This document shows, piece after piece, positions 10,655-21,036 of a DNA stretch of 64,000 bases. Source of the DNA: Zygnema cylindricum (taxonomy: Eukaryota > Streptophyta > Zygnematophyceae > Zygnematales > Zygnemataceae); NCBI GenBank assembly GCA_037447655.1, contig JBBHKE010001856.1, forward strand, positions 507,384 through 571,383, in the 5' to 3' direction. A program made the translations under genes and the position numbers. Positions within the stretch are counted from its first letter, which is position 1; each line of letters opens with the position of its first letter. The notes beneath the pieces are model-generated. The model was not told the origin of the DNA, searched no databases, and saw only the letters and a list, made by a program, of their open reading frames with translations.

Positions 10655-10881
10655 TATTGGGTCCACTCACTATAGGGGAGTATTCTTCCCTTTCTCTCTT
10701 TCCACTTCACGCTAGGGGAGTATTCTTCCCCTTCTCTCATTGGGTCATTTTCACCTTTATTCCTTCTCATGGTGTATATAATTTTTGTCTTTTCATATTT
10801 ATTTTCGCTGGTACATATGCTGGTTAGCATGACTCTGCTCGTTGTGATGCATGTTCGCTTGCTTGCCTCTCATGCACGACA
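10655..10881 (+). repeat. Second, truncated LTR copy in tandem
   Basis: It matches 9835-10061 with about a dozen differences by eye and begins where the first copy ends. It is cut at 10881 by copia copy 2. Two head-to-tail LTRs without interior suggest unequal recombination, or an element whose interior has been lost. Confidence 0.7.
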
Positions 10882-12352
10882 CTTTCTCAGCAATAAAATA
10901 GACATCCTCCTCAAACCTAGCAGTAAAGACTCCTTCCCTAGTGCTAGTAAAAAAACCCTTATCATCTAATATAGATGTAGAGATGAGGTTTTTGTTCAGC
11001 TCCGGAATAAACAATACATCGGAGAATATTACCATGGATGTCTTTCCTTCTACTAACACTTTCAAATCTACCGATCCTACAAGAGTAGTGGTGACTATCC
11101 TCCCATCCCCGTACTCTATCTCTACGGTGGGAATCTTTCTTATCTTAGTGAACATGTGTCTATCCTTACACATGTGCATGGAGGCACCTGAATCTACAAT
11201 CCAGCCTGCTTCACCTTTGAATCCACCGTAAGCACATTTTTTCCTTCGTGGAATTTTGACCTCGTTTTTTGCCTCCAACTCCTCATCTAAAAGGAGCTCA
11301 TCGTCCTTGTCCTTCGATTTCGCCTCATGTACCTGTGTCACAAGGGCCTTTTTCTTTCCTCTCGGGGTACCACCGGTTTGCCCCTCCTTTAACCGAAGCT
11401 CGGTTAGCTTAGTGCACTCTGCCATATAGTGCCCAGGTTTCTTACAAAAATGACATAAACCTTTGGGAGCCCTTGGTCCGAACTCGTCGGTCTGATTTTT
11501 CTGCTCCCTCTCCCCATATTTTCCGACGGATTTCCGGGAATCCTTGTTCCTCCGATCGGTTGTTGTAACGAAGGCTTGGCCACTTTTTCCTCCCCTTCGG
11601 ATCTCAATCGTACTCTCCGGAACGAGAATCATCCCTACCACTAAATTCCATATCCACCTTGAGTCCGGCAAGTCCTGCACACGGTTGACTATGTTTTCAA
11701 ACTCATTGGGTAACTTCATCAGTAAACAGTTAACTTTTTCGTTTTCACTAAAATATTTTCCCGCACTCTCTAGCTCCATGAAGAGTGCAGCAAGCTCATT
11801 GCAAAAATCCAACATCTTCCCCTCTTTGTATACATACTCCTTAACTTTCTGATCAGCCAATTGTTGTTGCTGAATCGTACCACTTCAGTACATCTATTTG
11901 AGAGACATCCAAAGATCGGAAGCCCTTTCTACCTGCAAATGAGGACATGCAAGTCCTTGAGTGAAATGGCGTAGGATGAAGTGCTTTGCTGCCATATTGT
12001 TGAAGTCCCAGGTTTCAGTATCATTCTCCTCGTTCCTCGGAATAGGTGACATGAATGCTGAACCACTGTCTATTGGTGTGGTCGCCTCCTTCTCCTTTCC
12101 TTTGTGCACCACCTCTCTTTCCTTTGTTTCCTCCGTTGAAGGTGGATCCTCTTTCCTAGTGAATCTGCTTCCTTTAAACCCTGGAGGAATTCCAAGACTT
12201 GATGGACGCCCCAACCGTCCACTCACTATCCCCCAAAACTTTTTTTCACATAGAGATCTTATCATCATACTTTCCCAATATATGAAGCCAGTTCCATTAA
12301 AGATTGGTACCCTAGAGAGTGGGCCCATAACTTCAAACTTTGAGACCTCCAT
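10882..12352 (-). pseudogene. Copia gag-protease relic (family 1, copy 2)
   Basis: The ATG at 12352 opens MEVSKFEVMGPLSRVPIFNG, in which the primer site encodes part of VMGP. The N-terminal gag is open to about 11894. A break near 11880 separates it from the second part, which begins QQQQLADQKVKEYVYK. That part carries LLMKLPNEFENIV, the CCHC knuckle CHFCKKPGHYMAEC, an acidic linker and the protease site WIVDSGASMHMC. The frame is lost at the junction near 10882. This copy shows the gag start best, because the ATG, primer site and knuckle are all intact. Function is still excluded by truncation. Confidence 0.85.
12320..12331 (-). other. Anticodon-type primer-binding site
   Basis: The minus strand reads GTTATGGGCCCA directly beside the LTR. 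It is complementary to the plant initiator-Met tRNA anticodon arm and is read in frame within gag as part of VMGP. Confidence 0.8.
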
Positions 12353-13385
12353 AAGTCCTCAGAGTGGACAGCTTCCAAGAAGCCTCTAGGATAACCCTGA
12401 CCCCTTTGTGTTTCAGCAAAAACAATTGCCACCTTGGCAGACAATAACCTTACGACCTTCACCCCAGTGAAGTTAAGACTTCCCTGAGTCGATAGCAAAA
12501 AGAATCTCTGGATTTTCTCCCCTGAGCACTAAGTTATAGAGGTTCAAAGTTGACCTTTTATACAGAAGCTCTCTGGGAGAGAGGGTCCTATCTCCTAATT
12601 TTTCTAAGTCTTATCTCTCTCACAGACTCTATCTACTGATGTACGGAGCCAATCAGAATATAGTTGTGTACACAAAATTACAGTTGCCGGTGTACTTTAT
12701 GTACGGCCATTGTACGACATGGCCTATATGTCACACGTGGTATGTCCGGATTCGCTCCCTTAATCCTCGGAGATGCCGCGATCCAATGTAATTCCGCCAC
12801 GTGTCATCCGATGTGGCGATGACCACAAACCGCCGAAATCCTCTTCCGCGATCTCGACGTTAATTCCGACCGTCCGATTAAATTTATATTTAATCGTAGC
12901 CGTAATAAATACATGCGCGGTATTCGTTTCGCTGAAGAAATAAATGCGCGGTATTGGTTTCTTATCTGTACTGTAATCCGTACTTTTACATTAGTGGGTC
13001 TTGGTCTCCCGTAAACAATTACAGTTAAATGAACTATCCTACTTGATAATGTTTAATTAAATATCAAACCCTATAGTACGTAACACTAGTTAAACACTTA
13101 ACGGCTAAGGCTACCGGCTACCGCTCGTCTGCCGGCCGGTAGGTACCAGGATCAAATCCTCTGGCCAGCACATACCATTTAGTAAATAAACCCCTAACTA
13201 ATGTTTATTTCCCGTAAACATCTGGATAGCCTAGGTAGCCATGGCTCTAGCTCCCTCTCCAATTTCTCAATGACTGCGACAAGTTTGAGAGTTGGAGAGA
13301 GAAGTTAGAGGTAGACTGCCTCGGCTTCTTTCTTTATTTCTATTTAGACCTACAAAATACTTTAAATGGACCATTAATTTCTATA
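12332..13385 (-). repeat. Copia family 1 LTR, copy 2
   Basis: Length is about 1054 bp. The inner boundary is defined by the primer-site complement at 12320-12331 and the outer one by CCATTAATTTCTATA, which matches the end of the 54494-55552 LTR. A minus-strand TATA box GTATAAAAGG lies at 12554-12563 and would drive the element transcript. Confidence 0.8.
12554..12563 (-). promoter_or_regulatory. TATA box of copia family 1 LTR
   Basis: GTATAAAAGG on the minus strand lies about 200 bp upstream of the gag ATG, within the LTR and in the right orientation. Other copies read GTACAAAAGG at this place, so the box is eroded there. Position and sequence are the only evidence. Confidence 0.5.
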
Positions 13386-14256
13386 GAGGACAATGGTAGA
13401 GGCAGACAGGAGGAGGGAGGAATCTTGATGCGTGACTCTTCTCCATTGCAAATTACCTTGAGAATTTCCCTAGCCTGTCGGATCGTGAGAAGATTCATTA
13501 TGCGGGCAGTCTACTAAAAAGGGCAGCGGGAGTATGGTGGAGGGCAATGGTAGAGGCAAACAAGAGGAGGGAGGTAAAGGTAGTTCCTGAACCAGAAGAG
13601 ACAGCTAGTAGCGGGACAAGACCAGCGGAGCCAGCGAAGGAGAGGGGTCAGAAAATTCACAAGACCGCGAGTACCACCCACTCCAAGAAAGGGATAAGGA
13701 GGATGAGGAAGATCATGAGATTTCGGATGCGGAGGAGCAGGAACGAGAACTGACACCCCCACCAATTGAGGAGCGTGCCTCTGATCTGGAGGTGATGAGG
13801 GACCCTAATAAGGAGAGCACCGCAGACGAGCAATCCTCAGAAAGCTCGGAGAAGAAGGCGGAAGCACAATACCTTAGCGGAGACGATGTATTTCTCCTCC
13901 GAAGGGAAAGAGGTGACACGGATGGGGAAAGTGAGAAGGAAGAAGAAATTCCCGATTACCTCTTCCCACCCCCTGTGGACACCCGGCATCCGGACCCTAC
14001 CTTCAGCTTCGCCAAGCGCTTTTATTGGGATCCTTCAAAGTGGCCTGCAACGTGGCACACATAAAAACCTAGGGCCTCTTCTATATCCTCACCGACGTGC
14101 CGTCACACCCAGCCTGGAATTTCATGAGGACGAAGGACCTAGGGAACAACCATAAGGGGTTACGTACAATTAAACCCTCGTGCCTTGCCATTTGTAGGAG
14201 TCGTCGAATAGCATTATCGGTACAGGGTGCACGTTCCCGGGTTACTCCGCCATTAC
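13386..14256 (+). pseudogene. Ty3/Gypsy gag fragment with rearrangement
   Basis: The frame around 13436-13580 reads LENFPSLSDREKIHY then AGSLLKRAAGVWWRA, the characteristic core of the retrotransposon-gag domain (Leu-Leu, Ala-Ala, Trp-Trp). A 35-bp piece encoding MVEA(D/N) occurs twice, at about 13391 and 13541, so the segment has a local duplication. A frameshift follows, and the other frame continues as an acidic Glu/Ser-rich linker to about 14064 (FAKRFYWDPSKWPATWHT). No knuckle, protease or polymerase is present. The remaining bases to 14256 are unassigned. Confidence 0.6.
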
Positions 14257-14986
14257 TGTTGTCTTTTGGAAAGCTTTCAGCCTCAGAGCAGCGAAGTAGC
14301 GCAGCAGCTATACAGACAGAGCAGCGCAGCTGCTATACAGACAGAGCAGCGCAGCAGCATAGCAGCGCAGCAGCGAAGTTGCAACACAGACAGGACAACG
14401 CAACCACGATTATATTTGATATGGTCCGTACGGACAACGCAGCGTCTAATATTCTTAATGTGATTATGTACAGGATAGAGCAACTACGATAGATACGATT
14501 CTAGTCAACTTAGTGGGTAACTCAGTGGTAACTTAGTGGGTAACTTAGTGGTAGCTTAGTGATAGCTCTGTGGTAGCTTAGTGATAACTCAGTGGTAGCT
14601 TGACAAATTAGTGGTAGCTTGGTGGTTTAACGTACCTCTCAAGTACACTGGTGTTTCCAGTTCAACACAAGTACAAGACTTAGGACTCATAACATAATAT
14701 GTAATCAGACTTTCAAGTAGTAAACTGCAGACAGTTTTTGGGAAACTTCTTAGTATTATATCTTGAGTGTTGTTGGATCAATTGTGCTAAAACTTTGGGA
14801 GTTGTTAGTGTTTATGCTACTCTATATTTTAATAGAGTTTTGTGAGGTTTGGATGCTTTTATAAGAATTGGTGAGCACTTAAGAATAGCTGTTTGGTAGG
14901 ATTCTTGATAGCTTTTGAGAGTGTATCATGTCTTCTTCTACTACTATTGCTGCTCCTCCACTTGCACCGGTGGTCGTAGAACAACA
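14257..14986 (+). repeat. Copia family 3 LTR, copy a
   Basis: The 730-bp LTR begins TGTTGTCTTTTGG and ends ACAACA, both shared with 18190-18942. It contains an AGCAGCGCAGCAG-type repeat (about 14285-14380) and an expanded 12-bp minisatellite (14507-14620). It also contains the gag ATG and the first 19 codons. Confidence 0.8.
14507..14620 (+). repeat. 12-bp minisatellite within LTR
   Basis: About ten imperfect copies of AGCTTAGTGGTA / AACTTAGTGGGTA lie in tandem. The homologous LTR at 18190 has only two or three, so the array expanded in this copy. Confidence 0.8.
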
Positions 14987-16689
14987 GGTTATGGGCCTGT
15001 CATCAAGAATTCTTATCTTTTCCGGGGATAAGTATCTCTACTGGGCGGATATGGTGGAGACACATTTTGAGAATGTCCATCTCTTGGACATATTGGATGG
15101 TTCTCTGGATGAATCTGATTCGTCATGGTCTAAGAAAAATACGCAAGCTCGTTCGATTTTCAAATTCTGTATATCTGAGGACTTAGCTATGTCTCAGATA
15201 AAAATGAAAAAAGCAATTGATATCTAGAAGTCTCTTAAAACAGATTATGAAAAAGCTAATGTCCAGGAAGAACTATTATTGGCTGGAAAAATTTGGGACT
15301 ATAAGTACACTGGCGGTACAATGGCTGAATATTCTAACAAGTTTCGCATCCTTGTAGATGCACATGCTTGTGCAGGTGGGGAGTTTCCTCAGTTTCAGCA
15401 GGCAGCGTTGCTGATGAAGGGTCTCCCTCGTAGTATGAAAGGAGCATCTGATTTGCTCAAACAGGAAGATAAAGCTAGCTGGACTTTACAGTTAGCTATC
15501 AATATTTTGCTAGAAGAAGAAGCTACATCTAATATACTCAATGGTGAGCACGTAGAGGCTTTTAATTCAGACTTTGAGAAGAAAGGACAGTTTTATCAGC
15601 AAAGAAATCAGTCTAATCAGTTTAGACAGTTTAATTAGGGTGGAAATAGACAATCCAACAATGCATGTTTTTATTGTAGTGAGAGAGGTCATGGATACAA
15701 ATTTTGTCCTAGGCTTAAAAAAGCTAACGATACAGGTCTATACAGGCCAGGATGGCAACAAAGTCAGTTTTACAAAAATTTCACGGGGCATACACCTCGT
15801 GGAAATGCACTGTTTTCAACGTCTTTATCCCTCCACGATGAGACTCTGACATTTTCTAAGGAGGATCACACGGATCTATTCGCTATGGCGGCAGCGATGG
15901 AGGGCGCGAAAGACCCAGGATGGAAATGGATACAGGAGCGTCAGCCGGCATGTGCTCGAACAAAGCCATCTTCAAAAATTTGAAAACAACGCCGGAGAAA
16001 AATATTTATTATGCTTGTGGAATGAGTGTTCACACTCGTGCTGTGGGTGATGTGTCTTTGCTAGTGGATGAGGAGGGCAAAGCAACTAAAAGGACTCTTC
16101 ACAATGTCTTATTTGTGCCTGACTTTAAGAAAAAAATGTTTTCTACGTCCTTGGTAGAGAGTAAAGGCTTTGAGGTTAATTTGAAAAATGGTAGGCAGGT
16201 TGTTAGCAAAAATGGCAAAGTCGCAGTTACAGGTACTAGAGATAATAGCAAGATGTACCGAATGGATATGGCTAATACCAAGGAGAATGATGTTTGGTAC
16301 TCCAGTGTTTTGCATTCAGATGAGTTGTGGCATAAAAGATTAGGCCATGTAAACTATGATAGTTTGAGAAAAATGGTCTTTGCTGGAAAAATAGAGGGTG
16401 TCTCAATCACAGATCAGCCGGTCAAAACATGTGATGGCTGCGCTTTGGGCATAATCCACAGACTACCATTTCCTAAAGAGATTGAGCATCGGTCCACGAT
16501 ACTTTTACAACAAATCCATTCGGATGTTTTTGGTCCTGCGAAGGTTCCATGTGCCGAGGGAATGAAATATATGGTCACTTTCACAGATGATTTCTCCAGG
16601 TTTACCCAAGTTTACTTCTTGAAAGAGAAGAGTGAAGTATTTGGTCACTTCAAGCACTATAAAGCATATGGTGAAAAACTTCATGATTT
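14928..16689 (+). pseudogene. Copia gag-protease-integrase relic (family 3, copy a)
   Basis: The ATG at 14928 is 59 bp inside the LTR end and opens a Ser/Thr-rich leader leading to EQQVMGLSSRILIFSG. Gag is broken by stops near 15227 (before KSLKTDYEKANVQ) and 15638. The knuckle reads CFYCSERGHGYKFC. A frameshift near 15920 leads into protease (MDTGASAGMC), then GAG-pre-integrase (LWHKRLGHVNYDSLRKM), the zinc-binding CDGCALG and the first part of the integrase core (IHSDVFGPAKVP, FTDDFSRFTQVYF). The catalytic region beyond the first Asp segment is cut off at 16689. The order Gag-PR-IN is that of Ty1-copia. The stops and shifts show it is dead. Confidence 0.85.
14987..14998 (+). other. Anticodon-type primer-binding site
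   Basis: GGTTATGGGCCT directly follows the LTR end CAACA. Eleven of twelve bases match the complement of the plant initiator-Met tRNA anticodon arm. It encodes VMGL in gag. Confidence 0.75.
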
Positions 16690-16924
16690 TGTTGAAATTT
16701 ATAGATTTCTAGAGTATTTTCTAGGTTTAAATATGGTTTTATAAAAGGAAAAAAGAAAGGACGGACAGCCTGCCTCCACCTCCGCTCTCTAGCCCCCATA
16801 CTTGCTGTAGTCACTGAAGGAAAGAGAGAGAGGTTGATCCATGGCTGCCTTAGTTCAACAGACTGGATGATTTTTATCGACAGACAACTTGATTCCGTCG
16901 GTACCTAGTTGGAGAGAGAGAAAG

Positions 16925-16934
16925 NNNNNNNNNN
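16925..16934. other. Assembly gap (10 N)
   Basis: There are ten Ns. The true gap size is unknown, and repeats on both sides make a misjoin possible. Confidence 0.99.
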
Positions 16935-16940
16935 GGATCC

Positions 16941-17205
16941 TGGTGTTTGCACTAAGTGCTCCCTGGTGTTCGCACTAAGCGCACCCTGGTGTTCACTGCT
17001 TCGTGAGTCCACGAAGCATGATGTGCTGGTGTAAGCCTACCTGAAATCGCCAATGGCGGCTGATTCGTAAACCTTGCAAAGTACATGCCAATCTTCTAAA
17101 ACACATGACAAGTTGAAGCACCTGAGTGCTTCGTCACTTGTGGTCCCACGCGAATCACGCTTGTGGTCCCTCGTGAATCACGTTTGTGGTCCTAGGTGAA
17201 TCGCG
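16941..17205 (+). repeat. Short tandem repeats beside the gap
   Basis: Three copies of a CCTGGTGTTCGCACTAAGCG-like unit (about 23 bp) lie at 16940-17000, and three of a TTGTGGTCCCTCGTGAATC-like unit lie at about 17137-17205. No coding function is apparent. Confidence 0.6.
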
Positions 17206-18883
17206 TCCGTTGGAACAGATTCGATTGACGATGGAACCGTTGATCTGTATCATATGTTTCCGGAATACTCAGGACAGATCCCGTTCGTCCGATCATGTGA
17301 ATCGCATCGTCAACTTTTTGACATGTATGCTTGATTGTCGGCGCTACTCCGAAAAACCTGCATACATTCTTTCGCCAACACGTGTCCCTGCAAAAGTACA
17401 ATACACTCTACTGTACCTTTTGCTACTTTAACACTAATTAAGGTAAGTATTACTAGAAAATATATCCTAAGTTATTTTTACCCCTATAAATTGAAATAAA
17501 GATTTATAAATTCCAACAATGGTTAGCGATGACATCGCGGAAACGACAATTTGGCAGTTTGCAGACGCAGCCACGTCGGATGACACGTGGCAACATCATA
17601 CGGGCTTACGGAATTTTCATAACAGAAGAAAATAAATCTGAAAGTGACAAATGTTGCACTATGGCGATTTCGTACAATGTACGTACATAAATTACTCAAG
17701 CACTTGTACTTTCTTCTACGGTACCGTTTTTCAGACGTTGCATGACTTGGAGCCAGGAGGAGAGATAATATTTGGCAGGACCAATTCGGGGAACTAAAAG
17801 AACGAGTCCGAATAAGACACGTGCTGGTTTTTGGCCATGTCGTACGATGATCGTACAAAAGGTACACCGACACCAGTACCTTTATGTACTTTAGAGTCTT
17901 GTCATTGGTTCGTACTTTAGTACTAGGGGGCTTAGGGAGGGGTTTTAGGACTTAGAATATTTTTGGTAGGTAGCAGCCTCTCCTAGAGAGCACCTTGTAT
18001 AAATGATAAACTTTGGCCAGCCATAACTATCAACTCACTTGACCAATTTCAGTGATTCTTGTTGCTGCGGACTCAAGGGAGTCCAAGCTACGTAAGGGTG
18101 TAGTCGGTCAAAGTTTTTGCTTGCCTGGGTGGCTGCATTTCTAAGGGAAAGTCAAATTGGGTGAATGTGTCCAAATCTCACATTCTAACTGTTGTTTTTG
18201 GAAAGCTTTAAGTACTACTGAATCAGTATAAAAACAAGAAGACTACAAAGACACGGGAAATCACTTAAATCAGTGTTTCATGTATATTAGATTGACACTT
18301 ACATCCACATCCATGTCACACATCAAGGGGAGACAACGTAGCTGCGATACAGCAACGCAGCTGCGATAGAGCAATGAGCTACGACGCAGTCAGAACAAGG
18401 AAACAACGACGAAGTTAAGACAACGCAACTCTGATTACACTTGATACAATGTGTACGGGGAACGCAGTTGCGGATATTTTAATATGATTCAGTTTAGTAC
18501 AGAGCAGCTGCGATAGATTCGAATCTAGTTAGCTTAGTGGTAGCTCAGTGGTAGCTTGATTGATTAGTATCAGCTTGGCGGTTTATCGTACCTCTTAGGT
18601 ACACTGGTATCGTCGGTACAACACAAGTGTAATACTTAGGACTCAGAACACAAAATGTATCCAGACTTCGAAGTAGTAGACTGCAAACAGTTTCTGGGAA
18701 ACTTCTGAGTATTATATCTTGAGTGTTTTTGGGATAATTGTGCTGAAACTTAAAGAGATTTTAGTGTCTATGCTACTCTATATTCTGATAGAGTTTTGTG
18801 AGGTTTGGATGTTTGTATAATAATTTATTTGCACTTTAAATCAGCTGTTTGATAAGATTCTTGATAGCTTCTAAGAGTGTATC

Positions 18884-19904
18884 ATGTCTACTTCTACTAC
18901 TACTGCTGATCCTCCACCTGCACCAGTGGTCATAGAACAACACGTTATGGGCGTGTCATCAAGAATCCCTATCTTTTTTGGGTAAAAGTATGTTTACTGA
19001 CAGATATGGTGGAGACACATTTTAAGAATGTCACTCTTGTGGACATATTCGATGGTTCGCTAGATGAATCTGATCCGTCATGGTCTAAGAAGAAAACGCA
19101 AGCTCTTCTATTCTAAAATTATGTATATCTGAGGACTTAGCTATGTCTCGGATAAAAATGAAAAAAACAATTGATATCTGGAAATCTTTTTAAAATGATT
19201 TTGAAAAAGCTAATGTCCAGGAAGAACTCCTATTGGCTTGAAAAATTTGGGACTGTAAATACACTAGCGGTACAATGGCTGAATATTCTAACAAGTTTCT
19301 CATCCTTGTAGATGCACATGCTTGTGCAGGTGGGAAGTTTCCTCAGTTTCAACAGGAGGGGTCTCCATCGTAGTATGAAAGGAGCATCTGACATGCTCAA
19401 ACAGAAAGATAAAGCTAGATTGACTTTACAGTTAGCTATCAATATCTTGCAAGAGGAGGAAGCTAAATCTAATATTCTCATTGTTGAGCAGGTAGAGGCT
19501 TTTAATTCAGAATTTGAGAGGAAAGGATAGTTTAATCAGGAAAGAAGGCAGTTTCATCAGGGTGGGAATAGACAATTAAACAATTCATGTTTCTATTGTA
19601 GCAAAAGAGGTCATGGATACAAATTTTGTCCTAAGCTTTAAAAGGCTAACAATACAAGAGTATACATGCAGGGATGGCAACAAAGTAAGTTTTACAAACA
19701 GTTCACGGGGCCTACACCTCGTGGAAACGCATTGTTTTCAGCGTCTTCATCACTAAAGGATGAGACTCTAACATTTTATGAGGATGAAATGGATCTATTA
19801 GCTATGGCGGCAGCGATGGAGGGCTCGAAGGATCCTGGATGGATAATGGATACGGGAGCGTCATTCCACATGTGGTGGAACAATGCCATCTTCAAAAAAT
19901 TGAT
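18884..19904 (+). pseudogene. Copia gag-protease relic (family 3, copy b)
   Basis: The ATG at 18884 lies inside the LTR. Gag matches copy a (HVMGVSSRIPIF) but has many stops and frameshifts up to 19300. The ORF at 19312-19530 covers the MKGASDMLKQKDKARLTLQLAI part. The knuckle is CFYCSKRGHGYKFC. The protease start WIMDTGASFHM is present at about 19838-19872 and the frame ends at the deletion junction near 19904. It is non-functional. Confidence 0.8.
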
Positions 19905-20282
19905 TAGTATTAGCTAGGCGGTTTGACGTACCTCTTAGATACACCGGTATCATCGGTACAAGACAAGTATAAGACTTAGGACTCAAAACACAAAATGTAT
20001 CCAAACTTCAAAGTAGTAAATTGCAGACAGTTTTTGGGAAACTTCTGAGCATTATATCTTGAGTGTTGTTGGGTCAATTGTGTTTAAACTTTGGAAGTTG
20101 TCACTGTCTATGCTACTCTATATTCTGATAGAGTTTTGTGAGGTCTGGATGTTTGTATAAGAATTGGTGGGCACTTTATATCAACTATTTGATTGGATTC
20201 TTGATAGCTTCTGAGAGTGTATGATGTCTACTTCTACTACTACTACTGATTCTCCACCTGCACCGGTGGTCGTAGGACAACA
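19905..20282 (+). repeat. 3' LTR (partial) of copia family 3 copy b
   Basis: It is collinear with 18557-18942 of the 5' LTR. It ends GGACAACA and is then followed by the flank CTAAC. Because it is a 3' LTR, it shows directly that the LTR ends at CAACA, after the gag ATG (20224) and about 19 codons. Confidence 0.85.
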
Positions 20283-21024
20283 CTAACTTTACATTTTGTG
20301 GTGGAACTGAGCACACAGAAAGTCTTATTTCACATGGGTGAAGCTGTAGTGTGGTTTTGATTGTCAAGGGGTCAATCATTTGGGTTTATATAAACTTGGA
20401 GTCGGCACTATCTAGATTAGCTTCTTTTGATCTGTTAATTCTGTGTGGCAATGGAGCTCATAGAAATTTCATCGTTTGTGAATGTCGGCTCGCTGTGGAG
20501 CCGAAACACCGAAGTGGTCATTTGGCGAATTGCAAGCCAATCTCGGTGGACGACATATGGTTAGATATGGTTGGACAACAGATATTTTAGAGGAAGCAAC
20601 TACGCCTCAAGAATTGATACGGGTTAGCAGAGCGGCCATGCCGTACTATGGCTGTAGAAGAAGTACAGCGGTACCTGTACCTTCTTGTACCTTATAGTCA
20701 TTTGATTCGTTGGGGTACACTAGTAGATTTAGAGAGAGAGCTTAGGACTTAGGAAAACTTTAGGTAGCCGCCTCTCTCCCAGAGTGCTTTTGTATTTATA
20801 GGCCATCTTTGGCTGACCATAACTTGATGCCCAGGTGAGCAATTTCAGTGATTCTTTTTGTTGCGGACTCACGGGAGTCCAAGCTACACAAAAAGGTAGT
20901 CGGTAAAAGTTTTTCCCTGCCACGGTGACACTTATTCATTGCCAAATTCAAAATTGCCAATATTATCCTAGAGGCTTTATATAAACTGGACATTCTGTGG
21001 ACGAATGGAGGTCACATAATTAAA
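20283..21024 (+). repeat. Copia LTR fragments (family 1-related)
   Basis: The first bases to about 20310 continue the LTR interrupted at 18189. From about 20480 to 21024 there is a second LTR 3' part with shared words (GGGGTACACTAGTAG, TATTTATAGG, GCGGACTCACGGGAGTCC) ending at a gag ATG (21005) and primer site. Gag downstream is lost after about 50 bp. The outer limits are uncertain. Confidence 0.5.
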
Positions 21025-21036
21025 AGGTTATGGGCC
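21025..21036 (+). other. Anticodon-type primer-binding site
   Basis: AGGTTATGGGCC sits 20 bp after the gag ATG at 21005. The following bases encode the family 1 style start (LPSRVPIFNGTG in a shifted frame) and are then interrupted. Confidence 0.65.

Larger units (their letters stand above)
7341..10881 (+). mobile_element. Ty3-like gag-protease element without RT, with LTR and partial second LTR
   Basis: From the left come gag, two zinc knuckles and an aspartic protease, then about 600 bp of coding-like sequence, a polypurine tract (GTG plus a G run, 9819-9834), an LTR at 9835-10654 and the first 227 bp of a second LTR copy. No reverse transcriptase, RNase H or integrase is visible between protease and polypurine tract. 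No 5' LTR is visible; a MITE end lies immediately upstream of gag. The right side is cut at 10881 by minus-strand copia copy 2. The overall form matches gag-only (TR-GAG type) non-autonomous elements. Confidence 0.7.
10882..13385 (-). mobile_element. Copia family 1, copy 2: truncated 5' LTR-gag-protease
   Basis: It has the same organisation as copy 1: 5' LTR about 13385-12332, anticodon-type primer site, gag, knuckle, protease. It is truncated at 10882 about 75 bp (in element coordinates) earlier than copy 1. The downstream pol region and 3' LTR are missing. The left junction falls inside the second Ty3-like LTR copy. Beyond the LTR (13386 on) is a scrap of Ty3 gag. No target duplication is visible. 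Confidence 0.85.
14257..16689 (+). mobile_element. Copia family 3, copy a: 5' LTR to integrase, truncated
   Basis: The 5' LTR spans 14257-14986 (TGTTG...CAACA). It is followed by the anticodon-type primer site, gag, protease and the start of integrase. At 16690 the element is interrupted by the start of another copia LTR (TGTTGAAATTTATAG), so the rest of integrase, RT and the 3' LTR are absent. The base sequence left of the LTR is ATTAC; no right-hand partner can be identified. Confidence 0.8.
16690..18189 (+). repeat. Copia LTR fragment (family 1-related), part 1
   Basis: It begins TGTTGAAATTTATAGA, matching the reverse complement of the LTR end at 62631, and shares a long stretch with it up to GCCTTAGTTCAACAG. 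It runs through a 10-N gap (16925-16934). From about 17840 to 18189 it again resembles the LTR 3' part (GGACTTAGAATATTTTTGG, TATAAATG, GCGGACTCAAGGGAGTCC). It is split at 18190 by a copia family 3 copy and resumes at 20283. The middle part (16935-17830) is not clearly LTR and may be a further insertion. Confidence 0.6.
18190..20282 (+). mobile_element. Copia family 3, copy b: internally deleted, complete ends
   Basis: The 5' LTR is 18190-18942 (TGTTG...CAACA). The primer site is degenerate (CGTTATGGGC). Gag and the start of protease run to about 19904, where they are fused directly to the interior of the 3' LTR (19905-20282). Both outer flanks are CTAAC (18185-18189 and 20283-20287), a perfect 5-bp target duplication. 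This marks a genuine single insertion followed by, or arriving with, loss of integrase, RT and RNase H. The host sequence on both sides is another copia LTR, so this is a nested insertion. Confidence 0.9.
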
